This document shows, in pieces, positions 5,974 to 11,713 of a stretch of 11,713 bases of DNA; position 1 is the stretch's first letter; every line of letters begins with the position of its first letter. Below the pieces are notes generated by a model, which had not been told where the DNA came from, ran no database searches, and saw nothing but the letters and a program-made list of their open reading frames with translations. Source of the stretch: Trueperaceae bacterium (GTDB taxonomy: Bacteria > Deinococcota > Deinococci > Deinococcales > Trueperaceae); the NCBI GenBank assembly GCA_003567075.1, contig PXAU01000204.1, positions 1 through 11,713 of the forward strand, written 5' to 3'. The position numbers and the translations under genes are program-made.

Positions 5974-5979
5974 TATGCT
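5974..5979 (+). promoter_or_regulatory. Predicted -10 box (TATGCT) of the htrA gene
   Basis: TATGCT lies 92 nt before the htrA ATG in the 111-nt gap after the DUF368 stop, implying a leader of about 85 nt. A weak -35-like TTCGCT sits 15 bp upstream. Unlike most other starts here, htrA also has a strong GGAGG ribosome binding site (6063-6067), 4 nt before the ATG, so this mRNA is predicted to have a leader and not to be leaderless. The rest of the leader is GC-rich without a motif I recognise. Confidence 0.4.
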
Positions 5980-6071
5980 GCGATAGCGAACCGGTGAGCG
6001 TGCAACGGGTGCGCTCGCGGTCGTGCCCGCGGGCCCGGCCGCTTCCCCACGGATACCCTCCCGGAGGCATC

Positions 6072-7358
6072 ATGCGACACGTTTCGACCGTCCCCACAGC
6101 CTCTCGCTCGACCATCGCGGCGATGGCACTCATCCTGGCGCTGCTGCTCGGTTGGAGCCATGTCGGTCAGGCCCAAGTCGGCACGAACCTCGACGAGGCC
6201 GCCGCGTTCCTCGCCGACGAGCAGAACACGATCGACATCGTCGACCACTTCGGGGCCAGCGTCGTGGCCGTCAGCGTCGAGATCCTCGGCGAGGCGGAAG
6301 ACCCGCTCGCCCCCCTGCGCGACAGCCTGCCGCCGCAGTTCCGCGACTTCTTCCGCCTCCCCGAGGCGCCGCCGACCCCGCAACCGCGCCGCGGCGCCGG
6401 TGCCGGCTTCGTGGTCGACGAGCAGGGGCGCATCATCACCAACTTCCACGTGGTGACGGCCGCCCTGCAACCCGGCAGCGTCGAGCTGCTCGAGGGCGCC
6501 AGCATCGAGGTGCTCTTCCCCGATCTCGACGAACCCGTGCCGGTTCGCGTGCTCGGCGCCAACCCCGACTTCGACCTGGCGCTCCTCGAAGCGCACGACC
6601 CCGATCTCCTGCCCGAGGTGCCCGCCATCCCGCTCAGCCAGGAACCGGTGCGGGTGGGCCAGAAGGTGATCGCCATCGGCAACCCCTTCGGGCTGCAATC
6701 GACTGTCACCACCGGCATCGTGTCGGCCGTGGGGCGGACGCTGGAGCTCATCGGCCGCATCGAGATCGAGATGATCCAGACCGACGCGGCGATCAACCCG
6801 GGGAACTCCGGTGGACCGCTGCTCGACTCGCGCGGCAACCTGATCGGCGTCAACACCGCCATCATCCCCACGGTCGGCGTCGGCGGGCAGCGCGGGAACC
6901 TCGGCATCGGCTTCGCGGTGCCCGTGACGCATCTCGCCGAGAGCCTGCCGTTGCTCGAGGCGGGCGGCCTGAGCGGCATCGCCGCCGCCGCGATGGATCC
7001 CGACCAGCCCCGCCTGGGCGTGACGATCACGCCGGTGGACACGTTCCCCGCGAACGTCCGTGAAGCGCTCAACCTGCCCGACGAGGGGCTCGTCATCACC
7101 GGCGTCGATCCTGATGGGGCGGCCGCCGAGGCCGGCGTCACCGGTCCGACCTTCGTCGCCACCGTCGACGGCCGCGAGTACCCGGCCGGCGGTGACATCG
7201 TGCTCGAAGCCGACGGACAGGCCGTCGTGCGGGCCGAGGACCTGCAGCGAATCGTCTTCGGCAAGGGCGAGGGTGACGTGGTGCAGCTCCTCCTGTGGCG
7301 AAACGGCGTCACCCGCGAGGTCGACGTGATGCTGCGGGTACCGACGCCACGCGAGTGA
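6072..7358 (+). CDS. HtrA/DegP-type serine protease with PDZ domain
   Basis: This 428-aa secreted or membrane-anchored protease resembles the DegP/DegQ/HtrA envelope quality-control family. An N-terminal signal segment is present: basic residues, hydrophobic IAAMALILALLLGW (15-28), then VGQA at 31-34 as a possible signal peptidase site. The S1C trypsin-like domain has the full triad: His126 (ITNFHVV), Asp168 (DFDLALLE) and Ser246 (GNSGGPLL). PGNSGGPLLDSRGNLIGVNTA and GIGFAVPV are textbook HtrA. One PDZ domain fills about 312-425, starting at PRLGVTI and including DGLVITGV-like EGLVITGV and GGDIVLEADGQAV. There is an inserted loop with DPLAPLRDSLPPQFRDFF (77-94) as in many bacterial DegQ proteins. 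The ATG was chosen for its GGAGG; an in-frame GTG at 5994 would put a non-signal-like, Pro/Arg-rich stretch in front. The proteolytic targets are unknown. Confidence 0.93.
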   Translation: MRHVSTVPTASRSTIAAMALILALLLGWSHVGQAQVGTNLDEAAAFLADEQNTIDIVDHFGASVVAVSVEILGEAEDPLAPLRDSLPPQFRDFFRLPEAPPTPQPRRGAGAGFVVDEQGRIITNFHVVTAALQPGSVELLEGASIEVLFPDLDEPVPVRVLGANPDFDLALLEAHDPDLLPEVPAIPLSQEPVRVGQKVIAIGNPFGLQSTVTTGIVSAVGRTLELIGRIEIEMIQTDAAINPGNSGGPLLDSRGNLIGVNTAIIPTVGVGGQRGNLGIGFAVPVTHLAESLPLLEAGGLSGIAAAAMDPDQPRLGVTITPVDTFPANVREALNLPDEGLVITGVDPDGAAAEAGVTGPTFVATVDGREYPAGGDIVLEADGQAVVRAEDLQRIVFGKGEGDVVQLLLWRNGVTREVDVMLRVPTPRE

Positions 7359-7369
7359 AGCGCCGGGAG

Positions 7370-7391
7370 GCCGCGGCGCGAACACCGCGGC
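7370..7391. other. Perfect 7-bp inverted repeat between htrA and the GH13 gene
   Basis: GCCGCGG (7370-7376) and CCGCGGC (7385-7391) are perfect inverted arms around an 8-nt loop, 12 nt after the htrA stop. No U tract follows, so it is a poor intrinsic terminator, though it might end htrA transcription or protect the 3' end. It also covers the place where the -35 region of the next promoter (TAGACT at 7400) would be, so an operator role for the GH13 gene is equally possible. Confidence 0.4.
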
Positions 7392-7399
7392 GTCGCTGC

Positions 7400-7405
7400 T
7401 AGACT
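7400..7405 (+). promoter_or_regulatory. Predicted -10 box (TAGACT), leaderless promoter of the GH13 gene
   Basis: TAGACT is followed by seven bases (CACGCCG) and the GTG at 7413. The same hexamer with the same 7-nt distance precedes the first signal peptidase gene. No Shine-Dalgarno sequence is present. Confidence 0.6.
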
Positions 7406-7412
7406 CACGCCG

Positions 7413-9377
7413 GTGTACCTCCCCGACCCGCGCTTCCACGCTGTCCACCCACCCGGGCCCTTCATCACCGAGGCGCACGCCGGCGCGCGATCGCTGCGCG
7501 TGCGCCTGCACACCTACGGCCAGCGACCCGTCTCCGTGCACGTGCGCAGCGAGCCCGACAACGAGGAGCGGCTCGACGCCATGACGCTGCTGCCGGCGCA
7601 GGCTGACGACGGCTGGTGCAGGTGGGAGGCGCTGGTGCCGTTGGCGCCGCCCCAGCCGACCACCCGCTACGTCTTCCGCTGCCTCCTCGGCCCCGACCAA
7701 CGCTGGTTGTCGCAGGCCGGGCTCCACACTCACCCACCGCCGCTGGCGTGCCACTTCCGCCACGTCGACGGCTACCAGGCCCCGGCGTGGGTGTGGGACC
7801 AGGTCGCCTACCAGGTGTTCCCCGACCGTTTCCGTGACGGTGACGAGCGGAGCAACGTCCGCGACGGCGCCTACGCCTACGGCGGCCAGCCCGTGGCAGC
7901 CCGCGGCTGGGACGAGACGCCCTCTCGCGTGCACGGCGCCCGCGAGTTCTTCGGCGGCGACCTCGACGGCGTGCGTGAGGCGCTACCCTACCTCGAGGCG
8001 CTGGGCGTGTCGACGCTCTACCTCAACCCCATCTTCACCTCACCCAGCAGCCATAAGTACGACACCGTCGACTACGAGCGCGTCGACCCGCACCTGGGCG
8101 GCGAGGCCGCCCTGGAGCGCCTACTGCACGCCCTCCGGGCGCGCGGCATGCGGATCGTCCTCGACGCGGTCGTCAACCACACCTCGGAGCGCCACCCCTG
8201 GTTCGACCGCTGGGGCGAGCACGACTCCGGCGGCGCCTACCAAGGTCCGGACGCCGAGCACCGCGGTCGTTACGTGTTCGACGACGCCGACGATCGGGAC
8301 AGCTACCGCGGCTGGCGCGGGACCAGGACCCTGCCGGTCCTCGACTTCGCCTCAGCCGACGTCCGCCGCGACGTCTACGGCGGCGACGACGCGATCCTGC
8401 GCCGCTGGCTGCGCCCGCCATGGCGCATCGACGGCTGGCGCCTGGACGTGATCCACATGCTGGGCGAGGGAGCCGGCGCCGGGAACAACCACGCGCACGT
8501 GCGCGCCATCCGGCGGGCGATTCGCGCCGAGCGAAGCGACGCCTACGTGCTGGGAGAGCACTTCTTCGAGGCCAGCCCCTGGTTGCAGGGCGACCAGGAG
8601 GACGGTGCCATGAACTACTACGGCTTCCAACGACCGCTGCTGGCCTTCTGGGCGGGTGTCGACCAACGGGGCGAGCCGCTCGCGCTGGACGCCGCCAGTC
8701 TCGAGCGCTGGCTGAGCGATGCCCGCGCCCAGATCCCGTTCGAGCTGGCCCTGTCGCAACTCAACCTGCTCGGCTCACACGACGTGCCGCGCTTCCTGAC
8801 GCGCGTGCGCGGCGACCGCCGCGCGGCAGCCGCAGCCGCGCACGCGCTGTTCGGGTACCTGGGCGTGCCTTGCGTGTACTACGGCGACGAGATCGGCCTC
8901 GAGGGCGAGGGCGACCCCGATTGCCGGCGCCCCTTCCCCTGGGACGAAGACCGCTGGGACCAGCAGCTGCTGGCCACCTACCAGCGCCTCGCGCACGTGC
9001 GGCGGCGGGCGCCGCCGTTGGCCCGAGGCGATCTGCGCACGCTCGTGGCCGACGGTGACGTGCACGCGTTCGCGCGCGTGCTCGACCAGCAGCTGGTGGT
9101 GGTCGTGCAGCACCGGGGGGAGCAGCCGACGCGGGTCCGGTTGCCGTTGTGGGCCACCGGTGCGACGCCACCGCTGGTCGACGTCACGAGCGGCGAGCGG
9201 TTCCCCGGCGCCGACGTGCTGGACGTGACCCTGGCGCCGCGCAGCGGCCGCACCCTGGTGAGCGACCCGAGCTGGCTGCCGACCGCGGGCGCGATCGGCG
9301 CCGTGCAGGCGCCCACGCGGGAGGCCGGCAGCGAGCCGACGGCCGAGCCGGTGCCGCCGCCGGGGACGGTAGACTGA
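7413..9377 (+). CDS. GH13 alpha-glycosidase (maltodextrin glucosidase/neopullulanase-like)
   Basis: This 654-aa protein has no signal peptide and should be cytoplasmic. Residues 1-115 form a beta-rich N-terminal domain of the kind found in MalZ and neopullulanase enzymes. The (beta/alpha)8 barrel opens with AYQVFPDRFRDGD (132-144) and has LNPIFTSPSSHKYDT (204-218). It carries all four classical regions: DAVVNH (251-256), GWRLDVIHM with nucleophile Asp345, VLGEHF with acid/base Glu382, and NLLGSHD (451-457). A C-terminal beta domain runs about 540-618. The reaction is probably hydrolysis of alpha-1,4 links in maltodextrins or cyclodextrins; the exact specificity cannot be read from sequence, and trehalose- or glycogen-related roles are possible. 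The last 30 residues (Pro/Ala/Glu-rich) are likely disordered and overlap the promoter of the next gene. The GTG start fits the leaderless promoter and the N-domain. Confidence 0.92.
   Translation: MYLPDPRFHAVHPPGPFITEAHAGARSLRVRLHTYGQRPVSVHVRSEPDNEERLDAMTLLPAQADDGWCRWEALVPLAPPQPTTRYVFRCLLGPDQRWLSQAGLHTHPPPLACHFRHVDGYQAPAWVWDQVAYQVFPDRFRDGDERSNVRDGAYAYGGQPVAARGWDETPSRVHGAREFFGGDLDGVREALPYLEALGVSTLYLNPIFTSPSSHKYDTVDYERVDPHLGGEAALERLLHALRARGMRIVLDAVVNHTSERHPWFDRWGEHDSGGAYQGPDAEHRGRYVFDDADDRDSYRGWRGTRTLPVLDFASADVRRDVYGGDDAILRRWLRPPWRIDGWRLDVIHMLGEGAGAGNNHAHVRAIRRAIRAERSDAYVLGEHFFEASPWLQGDQEDGAMNYYGFQRPLLAFWAGVDQRGEPLALDAASLERWLSDARAQIPFELALSQLNLLGSHDVPRFLTRVRGDRRAAAAAAHALFGYLGVPCVYYGDEIGLEGEGDPDCRRPFPWDEDRWDQQLLATYQRLAHVRRRAPPLARGDLRTLVADGDVHAFARVLDQQLVVVVQHRGEQPTRVRLPLWATGATPPLVDVTSGERFPGADVLDVTLAPRSGRTLVSDPSWLPTAGAIGAVQAPTREAGSEPTAEPVPPPGTVD
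9370..9375 (+). promoter_or_regulatory. Predicted -10 box (TAGACT) for the first signal peptidase gene, inside the GH13 3' end
   Basis: TAGACT spans the last codons of the GH13 gene, sharing its final T with the TGA stop, and is followed by seven bases (GACGCCC) and the ATG at 9383. The hexamer and spacing are identical to those of the GH13 gene itself. The signal peptidase pair may therefore have its own leaderless promoter in addition to read-through. Confidence 0.55.
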
Positions 9378-9382
9378 CGCCC

Positions 9383-10330
9383 ATGCCCGCTCCCTCCAAG
9401 CGCCGCGCGCGGCGCCCCCGCCCGGAAGGGCCGCCCGCCTCGCGCCGCGCGCGCTTCTGGCGGGAGGTCCGTGGCTACGCCGAAGCGCTGGTCATCGCCT
9501 ACCTGGTGGTGACCTTCGTGTTCAACACGGTCGGTGTCGTCGGCTCGTCGATGCGTCCCAACCTCGACGGCGGGGTCGGTTCGAGCAACGTGCTCCAGTC
9601 GCTCCTGACGGGCGACCGCGTGTTCATCCCCAAGTACGAGACCTGGTTGCGCCGCGCCGGCATCATGCCCGGCTACGAACGCGGTCACATCGTGGTGGTG
9701 CGTGATCCGGCGAACTCGCCGAGCGCCATCGAGACCGGCAACCGGCCCTTCTTCATCAAGCGCGTCGTGGCCGTGCCGGGCGACCGGCTCCGCATCGAGG
9801 CCGGCGAAGTGATCGTCAACGGGCACGCCATCGACCAGGGCTTCATCAGCGACAGCGGCGAGATCACACCTGACCGGCAGGACTTCCCGCTCGTCGTGCA
9901 GCGCGGCGGCGAGGTGCAGGGGCTGGTCGTCCGCTTCGGGCTGACGCCGCGCGGCACCGCCTTCCCCGATCTCCCCCTCACCGACGGGCCGCCCTTGCCG
10001 GCGGTCCCCGTCGACGACGCTCGGGTGCAGCTCTACTACGGCACGACCCTCGACGCCTTGGCGCCGATCCCGGCCGACGCCCCCGAAGGCGTGCCCTTCG
10101 TCCACGACATCGTCATCCCACCCGGCCACTACTGGATCATGGGCGACAACCGGCAGCGGGCCCGCGGTGGCAGCGAGGACTCGCGGGTGTTCGGGCCCGT
10201 CCGCAGCATCACCATCGCGGGTCGCGCCTCCTCCGTGATCTGGCCGCCACGACGTGACGACGCGTGGAACTGGCGGCGGCTGTCGCCGCCGGAGGCCTTC
10301 GCCATGGTCCCCGAGTCCCGTGACGACTGA
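9383..10330 (+). CDS. lepB: Type I signal peptidase, first of a tandem pair
   Basis: This 315-aa membrane-anchored protease would cleave signal peptides of exported proteins on the outer face of the membrane. A very basic N-terminus (SKRRARRPRP) precedes one transmembrane segment (about 33-52). Box B holds the catalytic serine: GSSMRPN, Ser56. Box D holds the catalytic lysine: FIKRVVAVPGD, Lys126. Box E is WIMGDNR...SEDSRVFGPV (251-272). There are extra loops between B and D (62-78, with a Gly/Ser run) and a long one between D and E (about 150-245), which make it larger than the Gram-positive SipS type and nearer in size to E. coli LepB. The C-terminal tail is Arg/Trp/Pro-rich. The next gene, a paralogue, starts 4 nt after its stop, so the two form an operon. 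The catalytic residues are all intact. Confidence 0.93.
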   Translation: MPAPSKRRARRPRPEGPPASRRARFWREVRGYAEALVIAYLVVTFVFNTVGVVGSSMRPNLDGGVGSSNVLQSLLTGDRVFIPKYETWLRRAGIMPGYERGHIVVVRDPANSPSAIETGNRPFFIKRVVAVPGDRLRIEAGEVIVNGHAIDQGFISDSGEITPDRQDFPLVVQRGGEVQGLVVRFGLTPRGTAFPDLPLTDGPPLPAVPVDDARVQLYYGTTLDALAPIPADAPEGVPFVHDIVIPPGHYWIMGDNRQRARGGSEDSRVFGPVRSITIAGRASSVIWPPRRDDAWNWRRLSPPEAFAMVPESRDD

Positions 10331-10334
10331 CCCC

Positions 10335-10994
10335 ATGCACGGGCCGCCGCTCCGGCCGCCGGCATCGACCGGGGCTGAGGGCACGGCTTCCGCTTCAGCG
10401 CCGCGCAAGGCGCGTGGTGGTTGGTTCCGGCGCTGGGCCGAGGCGCTCGTCGTCGCCTTCCTGGTGGTCACCTTCGTCGGCACCACCGTCGGGATCGAGG
10501 GCAACAGCATGGCCCCCAGCCTGCTCGATGGAGAGCGGGCGCTGGTGCCCCGCTACGAGACCTGGGCGGTGCGACTCGGCCTGCGAAGCTGGAGCAGCGG
10601 CGACGTGGTGTACTTCCGCGCCCCCGGCGATACGCCGCGCACGCTGCTGGAACGCATCACGGGTGGTCCCTTCGTGATCAAGCGGGTGATCGCCCGCGGC
10701 GGGCAGGCCCTCGAGCTGCAGGCCGGCCGCGTCCTCGTCGACGGCGTGCCGCAGCCCGAACCCCACCTGAGCCCGCGCCGGCCAGCGAGCTTCGGCCTCA
10801 CCAACGTGCTGGTCCCCGAAGACCACCTGTTCGTCCTCGGCGACGATCGCTCGCCGCTCGGCTCGCGCGATTCGCGCGCCTTCGGTCCCGTACCCGCAGA
10901 CACCGTCCAGGGCCGGGCGGCCTGGGTGGTGTGGCCGCCCGTGCGCCGCGACGCCGACGGCAGCTGGCGCTGGAACGTGCGTCCGATACCGTGA
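10335..10994 (+). CDS. Type I signal peptidase, second of a tandem pair
   Basis: This 219-aa enzyme is smaller than its neighbour. A Pro/Ala-rich, basic cytosolic leader (1-33) precedes one transmembrane segment (about 34-53) with WAEALVVAFLVVTFV, nearly the same as YAEALVIAYLVVTFV in the upstream copy. Ser58 in GNSMAPSL is the nucleophile and Lys116 in FVIKRVIA the general base; VLGDDRSPLGSRDSRAFGPV (168-187) is box E. The usual PGD after the lysine box is RGGQ (121-124), a departure from consensus close to the active site. The B-to-D and D-to-E loops are shorter than in the first copy. The start is uncertain: the ATG at 10335 lies 4 nt after the upstream stop, but an in-frame GTG at 10320 would overlap it by 11 nt and add five residues. 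Neither has a clear ribosome binding site. Duplication followed by specialisation is the likely origin. Confidence 0.9.
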   Translation: MHGPPLRPPASTGAEGTASASAPRKARGGWFRRWAEALVVAFLVVTFVGTTVGIEGNSMAPSLLDGERALVPRYETWAVRLGLRSWSSGDVVYFRAPGDTPRTLLERITGGPFVIKRVIARGGQALELQAGRVLVDGVPQPEPHLSPRRPASFGLTNVLVPEDHLFVLGDDRSPLGSRDSRAFGPVPADTVQGRAAWVVWPPVRRDADGSWRWNVRPIP

Positions 10995-11008
10995 CGCGGA
11001 GTTGAGGC

Positions 11009-11030
11009 GCCAGCGCCATGGCGCGCTGGC
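11009..11030. terminator. Hairpin between convergent signal peptidase and HD genes
   Basis: GCCAGCGC (11009-11016) and GCGCTGGC (11023-11030) pair perfectly over 8 bp around a 6-nt CATGGC loop. It is the only strong dyad in the 72-bp gap between the two convergent genes and could serve both. There is no T run on either side, so an intrinsic terminator is only a guess. The centre also contains the 12-nt palindrome GCGCCATGGCGC, which allows an alternative pairing. Confidence 0.4.
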
Positions 11031-11066
11031 TGGCGGACCGGCTGCGGGCTGACTGGCGCGCCGGCG

Positions 11067-11654
11067 TCAGCGCCCGCGGTTGCTCGTCCCGTCGAGGCCC
11101 AGGCTGGCCGATCGGGCCCGCATCGCATCGAGCACGAACTGGACGTGCTCCCACAGGTCGACACCGAGCTCCTCGGCACCGCGCCTGACGTCGTCGCGGT
11201 TCACGCCCCGGGCGAAGGCCTTGTCCTTGAACTTCTTCTTCAGGCTCTTCAGCTCGAGGCCGTCGATGGCCTTGTCCGGGCGCACGAGCACCGCGGCCGT
11301 CACCAGGCCGGTGATCTCGTCGCAGGCGTAGAGCACCTTCGACAAGCGGCTGGAGCGCGCCACGCCGGTGTGGTCCGCGTGGCCCAGGATGGCCTCGCAC
11401 ATCGCGTCGGGCGCGCCCAGCGAGCGCAGATGGACCACGCCGACGAAGGGGTGGCCGCCCTCGCCGAGGTGCGGGTGCCGCTCGTAGTCGAAGTCGTGCA
11501 GCAGCGCGGTCGCCGACCACAGGTCGACGTCAGCGCCCTCCCGCTCGGCGTAGGCGGCGACGGCCGCCTCCACCGCCAGCATGTGCTGCCGCAGGCTCTC
11601 GCTCTCGGTCCACTCGGTCATCAAGGCGTAGGCGGCGTCTCGATCGATGCGCAT
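11067..11654 (-). CDS. HD-domain phosphohydrolase
   Basis: This 195-aa cytoplasmic protein has the metal-binding pattern of the HD superfamily: LRQHMLAVE with His24, LLHDFDYE with His53-Asp54, further His68 and the GHADH cluster (His92, His95), and a late Asp112 in YACDEITG. The order H...HD...H...H...D fits a one- or two-metal phosphohydrolase. The closest group I can name is the predicted HD-superfamily hydrolases of the COG2316 kind; the substrate (nucleotide, phosphate ester or other) is unknown. A basic stretch ELKSLKKKFKDKAFARGVNR (134-153) follows the HD core, and the last dozen residues are probably unstructured. The ATG lies 7 nt after TAGGCT, so a leaderless mRNA is likely. It is convergent with the second signal peptidase and divergent from a gene beyond the right edge. 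Confidence 0.88.
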   Translation of the reverse strand: MRIDRDAAYALMTEWTESESLRQHMLAVEAAVAAYAEREGADVDLWSATALLHDFDYERHPHLGEGGHPFVGVVHLRSLGAPDAMCEAILGHADHTGVARSSRLSKVLYACDEITGLVTAAVLVRPDKAIDGLELKSLKKKFKDKAFARGVNRDDVRRGAEELGVDLWEHVQFVLDAMRARSASLGLDGTSNRGR

Positions 11655-11661
11655 GGCCCGA

Positions 11662-11667
11662 AGCCTA
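11662..11667 (-). promoter_or_regulatory. Predicted -10 box (TAGGCT), leaderless promoter of the HD gene
   Basis: On the minus strand TAGGCT is followed by seven bases (TCGGGCC) and the ATG at 11654. The hexamer is identical to that of the DUF3248-like operon. No ribosome binding site is seen. Confidence 0.6.
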
Positions 11668-11699
11668 CCAGCGGAGCGGCAGGCGTGCCGGCGCGCTGC

Positions 11700-11705
11700 T
11701 ACACT
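11700..11705 (+). promoter_or_regulatory. Predicted -10 box (TACACT) of a rightward gene beyond the window
   Basis: TACACT near the edge, with only 8 nt of sequence after it, fits the TANNNT element of the other leaderless starts. If the pattern holds, a start codon should lie at about 11712-11713 or immediately outside the window. No coding sequence of this gene can be read here. Confidence 0.4.
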
Positions 11706-11713
11706 CGCTCTCA

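Noticed and set aside
5994..6071. In-frame GTG start giving a 26-residue longer HtrA
   Set aside because: The extra residues are Arg/Pro-rich and would bury the signal segment, while ATG 6072 has a strong GGAGG.
5943..7934. 663-codon open frame on the minus strand
   Set aside because: It lies antisense to htrA, whose catalytic triad and PDZ domain are unambiguous, and into the GH13 gene. Its product (VGEHLVGDLVPHPRRG-like, rich in His/Asp/Gly/Val) shows no domain; it is an effect of high GC at third positions.
8978..10510. 510-codon open frame on the minus strand
   Set aside because: Antisense to the GH13 3' end and the first signal peptidase, both with intact motifs. No recognisable domain and no promoter-like start.
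1..11713. CRISPR arrays, tRNA/rRNA genes, insertion sequences, toxin-antitoxin or phage genes
   Set aside because: No regularly spaced repeats, no cloverleaf or rRNA stretches I could recognise, no transposase motifs and no terminal inverted repeats; genes are contiguous housekeeping and envelope functions.

Overview
The window is strongly GC-rich, densely packed bacterial chromosome with almost no non-coding space. Several weak clues point to the Deinococcota, possibly the Trueperaceae or Deinococcales. Small genes resemble families I remember as lineage-restricted (DUF1999-, DUF3248- and DUF3809-like). In addition, at least six genes carry a TANNNT -10 hexamer only 6-7 nt before the start codon, the leaderless arrangement known from Deinococcus. 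This assignment is an inference from memory of families, with no database search.

Left part, minus strand (1-2686). A PAP2-family lipid phosphatase and truA (tRNA pseudouridine synthase) overlap by 4 nt and form one operon. After a 43-nt gap with its own promoter comes a second operon: a DUF1999/GNAT-like protein, an 81-aa ferredoxin-fold HMA-like protein without metal-binding cysteines, and a DUF503 (YlxP-like) gene cut off by the window edge.

Middle (2760-5960). mnmE (tRNA-modification GTPase) is divergent from the PAP2 gene and converges stop-to-stop with a two-gene minus operon (DUF3248-like then DUF3809-like). That operon is divergent from a DUF368 gene, whose family includes the undecaprenyl-phosphate translocase PopT.

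Right part (6072-11713). A HtrA/DegP-type periplasmic protease, a cytoplasmic GH13 maltodextrin-type alpha-glycosidase, and two adjacent, clearly paralogous type I signal peptidases run rightward. A leftward HD-domain hydrolase closes the window, with a promoter for a rightward gene just at the right edge.

Functional themes are tRNA modification (TruA, MnmE) and cell-envelope biogenesis and quality control (PAP2 phosphatase, PopT-like transporter, HtrA, two signal peptidases), plus glucan metabolism. I see no mobile element, CRISPR array, rRNA, tRNA, toxin-antitoxin or phage feature, and no clear evidence of an undescribed system. The best leads are the recurrent leaderless promoters, MnmE with non-consensus GTPase residues, a 21-bp-spaced direct repeat upstream of htrA, and the small uncharacterised operons.
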